This document shows positions 1 through 7,539 of a stretch of DNA of 10,732 nt, piece by piece. Source of the DNA: Campylobacterales bacterium (GTDB lineage Bacteria; Campylobacterota; Campylobacteria; Campylobacterales; QNZT01); NCBI GenBank assembly GCA_027056215.1, contig JALULO010000123.1, positions 1 to 10,732 of the forward strand, in the 5' to 3' direction. The notes beneath the pieces are model-generated. The model was not told the DNA's origin. It saw nothing but the letters and a program-made list of their open reading frames with translations, and ran no database searches. Both the position numbers and the translations under genes were made by a program. Each line of letters starts with the position of its first letter. Positions within the stretch are counted from its first letter, which is position 1.

Positions 1-756
1 CTTCAAGCAAAATCGCCCTCAACGTATAAAGAGCCGGCATTAAGCCGTGATCATAGTGAACGTATGTTAAAGGGTATGGGAGCAGATATCAAACGTGTTG
101 ATGAGGTGATTGAAATCACGCCAATGACACGAAAACTTTCTCCTTTGAAAATCACCGTACCTGCTGATCCCTCTAGTGGGTTTTTCTTTGCAGTTGCAGC
201 AGCGATTATTCCTGGTTCAAAAGTGGTTTTGAAAAATCTTTCTTTAAATCCAACAAGAATCGAAGCCTATAAAGTGCTGGAAAAAATGGGAACAAAAATA
301 ACGCTAATACCTAAAGAAGACATCTATGAACCGATTGGTGATATTGTTGTAGAGTATGCTCCTTTGCAAGGTGTGAGCATTTCTGAAAATATCGCATGGT
401 TGATAGATGAGTTACCGGCACTCAGCATTGCTATGGCATATGCTTCTGGTCAAAGCAAGGTTACAAATGCAAAAGAGCTTAGAGTCAAAGAGAGTGATCG
501 AATCAGTTCAGTTGTGAACAATCTAAAAATATGTGGTGTAAAAGTTGATGAGTTTGAAGATGGATATATGATCGAAGGATCGCAGATGCAAAGTGGTGTG
601 ATTGATTCTTGTGGAGATCATAGAATCGCTATGAGTTTTGCAATTGCTGGATTACGATGTGGTATGGAGATAAAGGATATAGCTTGTATTCAAACATCTT
701 TTCCAAATTTTATAGAGATAATAGCACGTATAAGTGAGGTGGAAAGTGGAGATTAA
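1..756 (+). CDS. aroA: 3-phosphoshikimate 1-carboxyvinyltransferase (EPSP synthase), 5' truncated by window edge
   Basis: EPSP synthase joins shikimate-3-phosphate and phosphoenolpyruvate in the cytoplasm, the sixth step of the shikimate pathway to chorismate. The frame is open from base 1, so the gene begins upstream. The 251 residues present are the C-terminal part of a family usually about 420-450 residues long. Visible landmarks, numbered from base 1: SRDHSERML (15-23), VPADPSSGFFF (53-63), the catalytic-Asp region DELPALSIAMA (136-146), RVKESDRI (161-168) with the conserved Glu and Arg, GDHRIAMSF (205-213), and TSFPNF (232-237) near the C-terminus. The RVKESDR and TSFPxF forms resemble class II enzymes such as Agrobacterium CP4 more than E. 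coli AroA. The stop lies 11 bases inside the start of ispH, which suggests translational coupling. Identification is secure; class II assignment is inference, because the N-terminal glyphosate-site loop is outside the window. Confidence 0.96.
   Translation, partial: LQAKSPSTYKEPALSRDHSERMLKGMGADIKRVDEVIEITPMTRKLSPLKITVPADPSSGFFFAVAAAIIPGSKVVLKNLSLNPTRIEAYKVLEKMGTKITLIPKEDIYEPIGDIVVEYAPLQGVSISENIAWLIDELPALSIAMAYASGQSKVTNAKELRVKESDRISSVVNNLKICGVKVDEFEDGYMIEGSQMQSGVIDSCGDHRIAMSFAIAGLRCGMEIKDIACIQTSFPNFIEIIARISEVESGD
736..740 (+). promoter_or_regulatory. Shine-Dalgarno that sets the ispH start
   Basis: GAGGT lies 5 bases before the GTG at 746. The in-frame GTG at 734 has no comparable upstream sequence. 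A 5-6 base spacing recurs for most other genes here (rpsA, TolC, MFP and the first RND ORF), so 746 is the better ispH start. Confidence 0.6.
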
Positions 757-1576
757 ATTAGCAGAAAATTATGGATTTTGTTTTGGTGTAAAACGTGCAA
801 TCGAGATTGCTGAAGAGTCAAAAAATGCTTCTACCTATGGTCCATTGATTCACAATCGTGAAGAGATTAACAGACTTGAAGAAAACTTTAATGTCGTAAC
901 AAGCCATGAAATAGATGAATTAAAAAATACCGATAAAGTGATTATCAGGACACATGGAATCGTCAAAGATGAGTTAAAGACTTTGAAAGAGAGTGGGAAA
1001 GAGATTATCGATGCAACATGTCCTTTTGTAACAAAACCTCAGGAAATTGCTCAAGATATGAGTGCTCAAGGATATAAAGTGATTATTTTTGGTGATGAAA
1101 ATCATCCTGAAGTAAAAGGGGTAAAAAGTTATGCTAGTAATACCCCTATAGTAGTCATGTGTGTTGAAGACTTAAAAGATAGATATCTAGGACCTAAAGT
1201 TGCTGTCGTCTCACAAACAACACGTAAGATCAAAGAGTTCTTAAAGATCACAAATTATTTAATAGAAAATGTAAAAGAAGTGCGTATTTTTAACACAATA
1301 TGCAATGCGACATTTGAAAATCAAGAAGCTGCTTTTAACCTTTCAAAAGAGGCAGATATCATGATTGTGATCGGTGGAAAAAACTCTTCAAATACCAAGC
1401 AACTACTCAGTATCGCCCTTCAAAATTGTGATGATAGTTATCTTATAGAAACAGAAAAAGAGCTTATGCTAGAATGGTTTAAAGATAAAAAATTATGTGG
1501 TATAACGGCGGGTGCATCGACACCAGATTGGATTATCCAAAAGATCATAGAAAGCATAAGAAATATTTCTGTATAA
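746..1576 (+). CDS. ispH: 4-hydroxy-3-methylbut-2-enyl diphosphate reductase (IspH/LytB)
   Basis: IspH reduces HMBPP to IPP and DMAPP, the last step of the MEP isoprenoid pathway, using a 4Fe-4S cluster in the cytoplasm. From the GTG at 746 the protein has 276 residues, slightly shorter than the roughly 310 of E. coli. All three cluster cysteines are present: C12 in YGFCFGV, C92 in DATCPFV and C186 in NTICNAT. Substrate-site motifs are also seen: HPEVKG (120-125) with its conserved His and Glu, SQTT (156-159), and GGKNSSNT (360-ish bases before the stop). RTHG sits at 68-71 and ITAGASTPDW near the C-terminus. A longer reading from GTG 734 adds four residues (MRWK) but lacks a ribosome binding site, and C12 in the short form matches E. 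coli numbering. It overlaps aroA by 11 bases. No key residue is missing. Confidence 0.97.
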   Translation: MEIKLAENYGFCFGVKRAIEIAEESKNASTYGPLIHNREEINRLEENFNVVTSHEIDELKNTDKVIIRTHGIVKDELKTLKESGKEIIDATCPFVTKPQEIAQDMSAQGYKVIIFGDENHPEVKGVKSYASNTPIVVMCVEDLKDRYLGPKVAVVSQTTRKIKEFLKITNYLIENVKEVRIFNTICNATFENQEAAFNLSKEADIMIVIGGKNSSNTKQLLSIALQNCDDSYLIETEKELMLEWFKDKKLCGITAGASTPDWIIQKIIESIRNISV

Positions 1577-1577
1577 T
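1548..1577 (+). promoter_or_regulatory. Putative sigma-70 promoter for rpsA
   Basis: TATAAT at 1572-1577, preceded directly by TG, is a perfect -10 hexamer. It overlaps the ispH stop codon and would start transcription around 1584, about 30 bases before rpsA. A weak -35-like TAGAAA sits at 1548-1553 with an 18-base spacer; epsilonproteobacterial sigma-70 promoters often lack a clear -35. A separate promoter would allow high S1 output independent of aroA-ispH. This is inferred from sequence only. Confidence 0.55.
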
Positions 1578-1615
1578 GCTCCAAATTTAAATAAAATTAG
1601 TGTAAAAGGATTGTG

Positions 1616-3313
1616 ATGTTAAATGAGGCGGGTGCTAAAGCCCATAGTAAGAGTGCTATCGAGGCAATGGATTTAGGAGATGAAGAAGATTTTGCATCGA
1701 TGTTTGAAGCTTCTATCAAAGAAGAAAAAGGTGGTAATATTGTTGAGGGTGTTATCGTAGCAGATAAAGAAGAAGACAATAGTGTTTTGGTTGATGTGGG
1801 CAAGAAGCAAGAAGGTATTTTAAGAAGAGATGAAATTCTTGATGAAAATGGTGAATTGCTTTTTAATGTCGGGGATAAGTTAACTGTTATGATTACCGGT
1901 TATCGCAATGAAAGACCAGGATTATCTTATAAAAAAGCACTTCGTACAAAAAAAGTAGAAGCATTTGTAGAATCATATGATGAAGAAGGTGAACCTGTTG
2001 TTCTTGAGGGTAAGGTAGTTGGTAAAAATAAAGGTGGATTTATCGTAGAGAGTGATGAAGGTATTGAGATCTTCTTACCAAAATCACAGGCTTATCTTAA
2101 AGATATAAAATCTACAATCGGGAAAAAAGTACAGTTACAAGTAATCAAAGTTGATAAAGAAGCAAAATCAATTGTAGGTTCAAGAAAAGTACTTATTGAA
2201 GCTGATCGTGCAAACAAAAAAGAGATTATTGATGCACTATTAGCAAGTGATGAAGCAAAAGAAGGCGTTATCAAAAAGATAACAAGCTATGGTATGTTTG
2301 TTGATGTTGGTGGGGTAGATGGACTTGTTCACTATAGTGAAATCAGTTATAAAGGTCCTGTAAATCCTTCTAAACTATATGAAGAGGGTGAAATCGTACC
2401 TGTTAAAGCTATCAAATATGATGAAGCAAAAAGACATCTTTCGCTTTCTATCAAAGCTGCAACACCAAATCCTTGGGATGATTTAAAAGAGCAGTTAGAA
2501 GTTGGTGATGCCGTTAAAGTACAAGTCAGCAACATAGAACCATACGGTGCTTTTGTTGATCTTGGTAATGATGTAGAAGGTTTTTTACATGTTTCTGAGA
2601 TTTCATGGGATAAAAATATCAAACATCCAAAAGATTATCTTGAAGTTGATGAAGAAATTGATGTTGAAATCGTAGAGATGGATTTTGAAAAGCAAAAATT
2701 GCGTGTGTCACTGAAAAATATTCTACCAAAACCATTTGATGAATTTAAATCAACACACAAAAATGGTGATGTTGTGACAGGAAAAGTGACAACAATTACT
2801 GATTTTGGAGCATTTGTAAGAATTGGCTCAGTAGAAGGTTTATTACACAATGAAGATGTCTCTTGGGATAGAAGTACAAAAGCAAAAGATCTTTTAAAAG
2901 AGGGTGATGATGTTGAAGTAAAGATTGTTCGTATTGATCATGACAATGAAAAAATCTCACTTAGTAAAAAAGATCTTGAAGAAAGTCCGATTGAAAAATT
3001 TTCAAAGACACATAAAAATAATGATATTGTAACTGCGAAAGTAAGAGATATTAAAGATTTTGGTGTATTTGTACAACTTGAAGATGGTGTTGATGCATTG
3101 ATCAGACATGAAGATTTAGGTGATAAAAAAGCAGAAGAACTTGAGAATGGTGAAGAACTTGAAGCAGCGATCTCTTTTATAGATATTGAAAAAGGACGTA
3201 TTCGTCTTTCTGTAAAAAGAGTAGCTAGAATCCGAGAGAAAGAAGCTTTAAATGCTTACAATGATGATAGTAAATCAACACTTGGGGATATCATTAAAGA
3301 CCAATTAAAATAG
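1616..3313 (+). CDS. rpsA: 30S ribosomal protein S1
   Basis: Ribosomal protein S1 binds mRNA on the 30S subunit and helps unfold and load messages for initiation. The 565-residue product matches the usual 550-580. Six S1 (OB-fold) repeats are visible at about 40-108, 128-192, 215-281, 298-368, 386-452 and 469-535. The later four carry the typical G-FV-GVDGLVH / GFLHVSEISW / GLLHNEDVSW type cores. The first two are divergent, as expected for the ribosome-docking domains. The protein is rich in Glu, Asp and Lys. The ATG at 1616 is preferred over the GTG directly before it at 1613, because AAGGA (1606-1610) then lies 5 bases upstream. A TATAAT box over the ispH stop probably gives it its own promoter. 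The next gene begins 3 bases after the stop, so they are likely co-transcribed. Confidence 0.97.
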   Translation: MLNEAGAKAHSKSAIEAMDLGDEEDFASMFEASIKEEKGGNIVEGVIVADKEEDNSVLVDVGKKQEGILRRDEILDENGELLFNVGDKLTVMITGYRNERPGLSYKKALRTKKVEAFVESYDEEGEPVVLEGKVVGKNKGGFIVESDEGIEIFLPKSQAYLKDIKSTIGKKVQLQVIKVDKEAKSIVGSRKVLIEADRANKKEIIDALLASDEAKEGVIKKITSYGMFVDVGGVDGLVHYSEISYKGPVNPSKLYEEGEIVPVKAIKYDEAKRHLSLSIKAATPNPWDDLKEQLEVGDAVKVQVSNIEPYGAFVDLGNDVEGFLHVSEISWDKNIKHPKDYLEVDEEIDVEIVEMDFEKQKLRVSLKNILPKPFDEFKSTHKNGDVVTGKVTTITDFGAFVRIGSVEGLLHNEDVSWDRSTKAKDLLKEGDDVEVKIVRIDHDNEKISLSKKDLEESPIEKFSKTHKNNDIVTAKVRDIKDFGVFVQLEDGVDALIRHEDLGDKKAEELENGEELEAAISFIDIEKGRIRLSVKRVARIREKEALNAYNDDSKSTLGDIIKDQLK

Positions 3314-3316
3314 GTT

Positions 3317-3571
3317 ATGCAAAAAAAATATCTCTATGTCACATTTGCATTCCTTCTGGTCTGCACTGTGGCTATAGTGATATTGCTTTACAAATATATA
3401 AGTATTGATACAATAGACTTAAACCATCATTTAGATGATGAGTATAGAGATAAAATGGTCATGCAAAATGATTCAATCTCAAAAGATAGTTGGATGTATA
3501 AAATATATCTTCAAAAAAAACAAAACAAATTTTCTTACCCACGTACTGTCTATCATATTAATTTAAATTAG
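3317..3571 (+). CDS. Small single-pass membrane protein of unknown function
   Basis: I do not recognise a functional family. The 84-residue product has a short Lys-containing N-terminus (MQKKY), one hydrophobic segment at about residues 6-26 with a cysteine at 16, and then a polar region. This architecture fits a membrane-anchored protein with a small periplasmic domain. The polar part contains HHLDDEYRDK (37-46) and a basic C-terminal stretch around LQKKQNK. It starts 3 bases after rpsA with only a weak AGG two bases upstream, so translation probably depends on coupling to rpsA. Its TAG stop overlaps the serA ribosome binding site. From memory, C. jejuni also has a small putative periplasmic protein between rpsA and serA. 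A conserved position would support a real gene, but I cannot verify homology here. Confidence 0.75.
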   Translation: MQKKYLYVTFAFLLVCTVAIVILLYKYISIDTIDLNHHLDDEYRDKMVMQNDSISKDSWMYKIYLQKKQNKFSYPRTVYHINLN

Positions 3572-3579
3572 GGGAAATC

Positions 3580-5166
3580 ATGCAAACAAAAAAAATTATA
3601 GTCTGTGACAAGATACATCAAAAAGGCTTGGATATGCTTTCAAAAGAGAGTGATATTGAGTATATTGATGCGTCAGATATAGATAAAGAGAAATTGCTAA
3701 ATATTATCGGCGAATATGATGTCGCTATAACAAGAAGTTCTACTGATGTAGATCAAAAGTTTCTTCAAAAGTCTGATAACATTAAAGCTATCGTCAGAGC
3801 AGGCGTTGGTGTTGATAATGTTGATATAGAAGGTTGTAGTAAAAAAGGTATCATTGTGATGAATGTACCAACTGCAAATACGATAGCTGCTGTTGAGTTA
3901 ACAATGGCACATATGCTCTCATGTGCAAGAAGCTTTCCAAATGCAAATAATCATCTGAAGATTGAGCGTATCTGGAAAAGAGAACAATGGTATGGAACAG
4001 AATTAAAAGATAAAAAGTTAGGTATTATTGGGTTTGGGAATATCGGCAGTCGTGTAGCAAAAAGAGCACTTGCTTTTGAAATGGATGTTTTGACATATGA
4101 TCCTTATATTGACCCTGCTAAAGCAATTGATATGGGTGTTTCTTATACCAAAAGTTTTGATGATATACTCGCTTGTGATTTTATCACTATTCATACACCT
4201 AAAAATAAAGAGACCATCAACATGATTGGTTCTGAAGAGATTGCTAAAATGCATAAAGGTGTTAAACTTATAAACTGTGCTAGAGGTGGTCTTTACAATG
4301 AAGATGCTTTATATGATGGGATTAAAAGTGCTAAAATCGCCTATGCTGGTATAGACGTGTTTGTAAAAGAACCTGCTATTAACAATAAGTTACTTGATTT
4401 AGAGAATATATCTGTAACGCCACATCTTGGTGCAAATACGCTAGAATCGCAAGAAAAGATAGCTACACAGGCAGTTGAACAAGCGATGAGTGCTGCTCGT
4501 GGTACAAACTATCCAAATGCATTAAATCTTCCGATTAAAGAGAGTGAATTACCAGCTTTTGTTAAACCATATTTGGAGTTAGCTCAAAAAATTGGTTATC
4601 TTGCTGCACAGGTTAATGTTGGTCATATTAAGACATTTAAAATTGAAGCTGAGGGTGATATTGGAGAGTATGTCGATAGTTTACGTACTTTTGGTATTGT
4701 TGGTGCACTCAAAGAGTCTTTAGGTGAAAAGATAAATTATGTTAATGCAGAGTTTGTAGCACAAGAACAGGGCATTGATATGACTAGTAAAAAAATATCT
4801 AATCAAAGTGAATATAAAAACAAAATAGAAATATCATTAACAACGGACAATGGAAGTATATGCATCGGTGGAACAGTCTTTTCTGATATTCATGAAAAAA
4901 TTGTAAATATTAATGATATTAAACTTGATTTTAAACCAAAAGGCAAAATGATATTTTTCTCTAATCAAGACAAAACAGGTGTTATCGCACAAGTGACAAC
5001 CGCATTAAGTGCTCATAATATTAATATTGCTGATTTTAGACTTGGAAGAGATAAAAAGGGGTATGCTTTGGCTGTGATTTTAGTTGATGATATGATTTCT
5101 AAAGAAGTCTTACACGAACTATCTGCTATCCCAGAATGTAATTGGGTAGCTTACGCTATTATTTAA
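3580..5166 (+). CDS. serA: D-3-phosphoglycerate dehydrogenase
   Basis: SerA oxidises 3-phosphoglycerate to 3-phosphohydroxypyruvate with NAD+, the committed step of serine synthesis. The 528 residues match the long (type 1) form. Domains in order: substrate-binding half (1-100); NAD-binding Rossmann domain (about 101-290) with GFGNIG at 151-156 and D174 after the second strand; return to the substrate domain; an allosteric substrate-binding-like domain (about 320-445); and a C-terminal ACT domain (about 456-528, starting near KGKMIFFSNQDKTGVIAQV). The catalytic triad is intact: R235 in NCARGG, E264 in VKEP and H282 in PHLGANT. AGGGGA (3570-3575) lies 4 bases before the ATG and overlaps the preceding stop codon. 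The ACT domain implies serine feedback regulation, as known for the family. Confidence 0.97.
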   Translation: MQTKKIIVCDKIHQKGLDMLSKESDIEYIDASDIDKEKLLNIIGEYDVAITRSSTDVDQKFLQKSDNIKAIVRAGVGVDNVDIEGCSKKGIIVMNVPTANTIAAVELTMAHMLSCARSFPNANNHLKIERIWKREQWYGTELKDKKLGIIGFGNIGSRVAKRALAFEMDVLTYDPYIDPAKAIDMGVSYTKSFDDILACDFITIHTPKNKETINMIGSEEIAKMHKGVKLINCARGGLYNEDALYDGIKSAKIAYAGIDVFVKEPAINNKLLDLENISVTPHLGANTLESQEKIATQAVEQAMSAARGTNYPNALNLPIKESELPAFVKPYLELAQKIGYLAAQVNVGHIKTFKIEAEGDIGEYVDSLRTFGIVGALKESLGEKINYVNAEFVAQEQGIDMTSKKISNQSEYKNKIEISLTTDNGSICIGGTVFSDIHEKIVNINDIKLDFKPKGKMIFFSNQDKTGVIAQVTTALSAHNINIADFRLGRDKKGYALAVILVDDMISKEVLHELSAIPECNWVAYAII

Positions 5167-5172
5167 AAAAAT

Positions 5173-5208
5173 GTGTATATAGGAGATTATGCAAATCCCT
5201 GTATACGC
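5173..5208. promoter_or_regulatory. Imperfect inverted repeat / putative stem-loop between serA and the efflux operon
   Basis: Left arm GTGTATATAGG (5173-5183) pairs with right arm CCTGTATACGC (5198-5208) as RNA: 11 consecutive pairs, two of them G-U, around a 14-base loop. The left arm covers the start of an AGGAGA Shine-Dalgarno, and the loop contains the ATG of a possible 20-codon ORF. No T-run follows, so it is a poor intrinsic terminator. It could be an operator for a dimeric repressor, a structured leader, or chance in AT-rich DNA. Confidence 0.4.
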
Positions 5209-5251
5209 CTATTCTAATAGACCTGTAAGCATATATTTTGTAGAATCTTAA
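5189..5251 (+). CDS. Doubtful 20-codon small ORF in the serA-efflux gap
   Basis: An ATG at 5189 follows AGGAG (5181-5185) by 3 bases and opens a 20-residue frame beginning MQIPVYAYSN, with a TAA at 5249-5251. The peptide has no recognisable motif, signal or membrane segment. It overlaps the likely efflux promoter, which argues against long-term coding constraint. The good ribosome binding site is the only positive evidence. If serA transcription reads through, it could be a leader peptide; otherwise it is chance. Confidence 0.2.
   Translation: MQIPVYAYSNRPVSIYFVES
5218..5246 (+). promoter_or_regulatory. Putative sigma-70 promoter of the efflux operon
   Basis: TAGAAT at 5241-5246, preceded directly by TTTTG, matches five of six -10 bases. 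TAGACC at 5218-5223 matches four of six -35 bases with a 17-base spacer. Transcription would start near 5253, leaving a leader of roughly 26 bases that includes AGGAG before the TolC-family ATG. The layout mirrors the TG-TATAAT upstream of rpsA. The inverted repeat just upstream (5173-5208) is well placed for regulation. Confidence 0.5.
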
Positions 5252-5278
5252 CTATTTATAAAGTTATTAGGAGTTTTG

Positions 5279-6724
5279 ATGAAATACAGATATATTTGGT
5301 CTGTTTTATTACTGTTTACATTGCTTCACGCAGACGGCGTGAATAGCGCTAGCCCATATGTTAATCTTACCTTGAAAAAGGCTTTAAGTTTAGCTAACCA
5401 ACAAAATATTGAAATTGATATTGCTGAGTTTGATAGAAAAATTGCAAAGTTGGGAGTGAAAGTAGCAAATGGTCATAACTTTGGAAAACTTGATGCTACT
5501 TTGATGGGATTACGTTCAAATGATGCGGGTAATGTTTTTGGATTTAAATTGCAAAGTAGAGAAGCAACCTTTGGAGATTTTGGTTTTGACCAGTTTCTTG
5601 GTGCATTTGGACAAGCGATGATGAAGCCAGATGGTACCCTAGGAGATTATAATACTTTTGCACAAAATTTTGGAAATCCGCAAGCTCAAAAACAGTTACT
5701 TGATATTGTACCAGATAAATTGAATAATCCTGATGCTAGAAACCATTATGATTTAAAATTGATGTATGTGATACCTTTATATACAGGAAACAAATTAACA
5801 AATTATAAAAAAATAGCACAAAACATGGCAAAAATGGCACGACTTAATAAGCAAAAAGTTGAAGCTCAAAAATCATTTGAAATAAGAAAGACTTATTATG
5901 ATATTTCCTTACTTGATAAATTTGAAAAAGACCTTTCTACTATAAGAAATAACATTCAACAACTTAAAGAGGCAACACTTGAATTTAAAAAAGAAGGATA
6001 TGCAAAAAATACAGATCTTTTAGAGGTTGAATCAAAACTTTCAAATGTCCAAAGAATGTTATTTCAAGCACGTGCGAATAGAGAACTTTCTTACGACTTT
6101 CTTAGCTTCCTGCTAGATCATGATGTAAAATCAATAAAACACGTTTCTTTAGATACATTTGATTGTAAAATTCCTTTAAAAAATGTATTAAAACGAAATA
6201 GAGATATTAAAAAAGCACAACTAGGTCTTGATATCCAATCAAAAATGGTAGATGTCTCTAAAGCTACTTTTAAACCTGATGTTGGTGCTTTTGTTGAATA
6301 CGGTAGTAGTGACAACAGTTTTCTAGGAGATTTTAAAGAGCACGATAGATACACGTTTGGTGTTCAGGCAAAGTTAAATATTTTTAATGGCGGTGTAGAT
6401 GCGAATAAACTTGAACAGGAAAAATTAAAGCGACTTAAAGTGAAAAGACAAGTAGAACTAGCAAGAAAAGGTATTGCCTTGAAATATAAAAAAATTATAA
6501 CAGAAATTTCCAATGCGGATAAGCAAGTTGAAAGTCTTAAAAAAGAGCTTGCATTGGCACAGGAAATTTACACTAACTACCAAGAACGTTATCAAGAAGG
6601 TTTAGCATCGATTAACGATGTTGTTATTAAACAATCACTACAAATTGAAAAGCTGTTGAACCTTTTAAAAATACAAAATGTTCGTAACCAAAAGATCTTA
6701 GAAGTTTATAGATTAGCATATTAG
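5279..6724 (+). CDS. TolC-family outer-membrane efflux protein
   Basis: This is the outer-membrane channel of a tripartite efflux pump, forming a trimeric beta-barrel with a long periplasmic helical tunnel. The 481-residue product has an N-terminal signal peptide (basic MKYRY, hydrophobic IWSVLLLFTLL, likely cleavage near residue 24). The two internally related OEP halves follow. Hallmarks are PLYTGNKLTN (166-175) in the first half, LNIFNGGVDANKL (366-378) in the second, and a YQEGLASINDVV (438-449) turn before the last helix. Long Lys/Glu/Gln-rich helices fit the periplasmic coiled coils. Residues about 88-150 form a Gly/Phe-rich stretch at the first barrel region, longer than in E. coli TolC. 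The ATG at 5279 has AGGAG 5 bases upstream; the TTG at 5276 is less likely. Its stop overlaps the ribosome binding site of the adaptor gene. Family assignment is secure; substrate unknown. Confidence 0.93.
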   Translation: MKYRYIWSVLLLFTLLHADGVNSASPYVNLTLKKALSLANQQNIEIDIAEFDRKIAKLGVKVANGHNFGKLDATLMGLRSNDAGNVFGFKLQSREATFGDFGFDQFLGAFGQAMMKPDGTLGDYNTFAQNFGNPQAQKQLLDIVPDKLNNPDARNHYDLKLMYVIPLYTGNKLTNYKKIAQNMAKMARLNKQKVEAQKSFEIRKTYYDISLLDKFEKDLSTIRNNIQQLKEATLEFKKEGYAKNTDLLEVESKLSNVQRMLFQARANRELSYDFLSFLLDHDVKSIKHVSLDTFDCKIPLKNVLKRNRDIKKAQLGLDIQSKMVDVSKATFKPDVGAFVEYGSSDNSFLGDFKEHDRYTFGVQAKLNIFNGGVDANKLEQEKLKRLKVKRQVELARKGIALKYKKIITEISNADKQVESLKKELALAQEIYTNYQERYQEGLASINDVVIKQSLQIEKLLNLLKIQNVRNQKILEVYRLAY

Positions 6725-6727
6725 GAG
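6723..6727 (+). promoter_or_regulatory. Shine-Dalgarno that sets the MFP start
   Basis: AGGAG overlaps the TAG stop of the TolC-family gene. Two ATGs follow in tandem in frame: 6730 is only 2 bases away and 6733 is 5 bases away. The 5-base spacing matches several other genes in the window, so 6733 is favoured. Confidence 0.55.
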
Positions 6728-6732
6728 AAATG

Positions 6733-7527
6733 ATGAAAAAATTAATAATTATACTTATGATGCTTAGTGCCTATGCATTTGCAACAAAGTTAGATTTGTC
6801 AGGTACTGTAGTATCAGACAATCGTAAGATGATTACAAGCCGTTATATGGGCTTTATCAAGAATGTTACTGTTTCAGAAGGTGATCGTGTAAAAAAAGGT
6901 GATCTCTTATATGAGATTGATTCTAGAGAGATTGATAGTGCAAAAGCACAGGTAGAATTAGCCATTCAACAAGCATTACTTTCTCTTCAAATGTATGAAA
7001 ATCAGCATAGTAATGCTCTCTTAAATTTACAAAGGAACAGAAGATTAAAAAATAAGGGTATTATTTCCAAAGCACAATTTGAGGGGATTCAATTAGGTGA
7101 GAGAAATTTACGGGATATGGTTAAAATTGCACAGAAACAAGTTGCACAGGCAAAATCAAGATTACAAGAAGTTTTAAATCAGTATAACTATCTGAAAGTA
7201 AGAGCACCAAATGATGGTGTTATTGTACAAAAAAATATTAACTCAGGTGAAATGGCAATGCCAGGTATGCCAGCGATGGTTTTAACAGACTTGAGTCGTT
7301 TAAGAATCGTGACCGAAGTTTCTGAAAAGAATTTGCATTTTATTAAGATTGGTAAAAAGGTTCATATTGATATCCCCTCTGCAGGCATTGACAATGAGGG
7401 TGAAATTTCAGCGATTATTCCCAGTTCAAATCCTATGACACATACCTTTAAAGTTAAGATTAAATTTAATACCGAAGGTAAAATCGTTTATCCAGGTTTA
7501 TATACTAAATTAACGTTTGTAGAGTAG
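6733..7527 (+). CDS. Periplasmic adaptor (membrane fusion protein) of RND efflux system
   Basis: Adaptor linking the RND pump to the TolC-type channel in the periplasm. The 264-residue product is short compared with AcrA (about 400). A signal peptide is clear: MKKLIIILMMLSAYAFA, likely cleaved near residue 17. There is no lipobox cysteine, so it is probably soluble or loosely attached. Two lipoyl half-motifs flank a helical hairpin: GFIKNVTVSEGDRVKKGDLLYEID at 40-63, a Gln/Lys/Leu-rich coiled coil at about 65-148, then LKVRAPNDGVIVQKNINSGE at 154-173. A beta-barrel domain follows (about 187-262), ending in YPGLYTKLTF. It lacks most of a membrane-proximal domain. It sits 8 bases after the channel gene and 12 bases before the pump. 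The ATG at 6733 is chosen over 6730 on ribosome-site spacing. Confidence 0.93.
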   Translation: MKKLIIILMMLSAYAFATKLDLSGTVVSDNRKMITSRYMGFIKNVTVSEGDRVKKGDLLYEIDSREIDSAKAQVELAIQQALLSLQMYENQHSNALLNLQRNRRLKNKGIISKAQFEGIQLGERNLRDMVKIAQKQVAQAKSRLQEVLNQYNYLKVRAPNDGVIVQKNINSGEMAMPGMPAMVLTDLSRLRIVTEVSEKNLHFIKIGKKVHIDIPSAGIDNEGEISAIIPSSNPMTHTFKVKIKFNTEGKIVYPGLYTKLTFVE

Positions 7528-7539
7528 AAAGGAATTTTT

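Noticed and set aside
734..745. GTG 734 as the ispH start
   Set aside because: No ribosome binding site precedes it, and the four added residues (MRWK) do not belong to the family N-terminus; GTG 746 has GAGGT at good spacing.
1597..3313. Open minus-strand frames opposite rpsA (for example 2347-2622 and 2635-2850)
   Set aside because: They lie wholly antisense to well-conserved S1 domains, have no ribosome binding sites, and their Ser/Thr/Ile-rich composition is what the complement of acidic S1 coding gives.
5167..5208. Intrinsic terminator after serA
   Set aside because: The stem is AT-rich with two G-U pairs and a 14-base loop, and no T-run follows; it does not fit a rho-independent terminator.
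5257..5262. TATAAA as an alternative -10 for the efflux operon
   Set aside because: Transcription would begin around 5269, inside or at the Shine-Dalgarno AGGAG (5269-5273), leaving no usable ribosome binding site.
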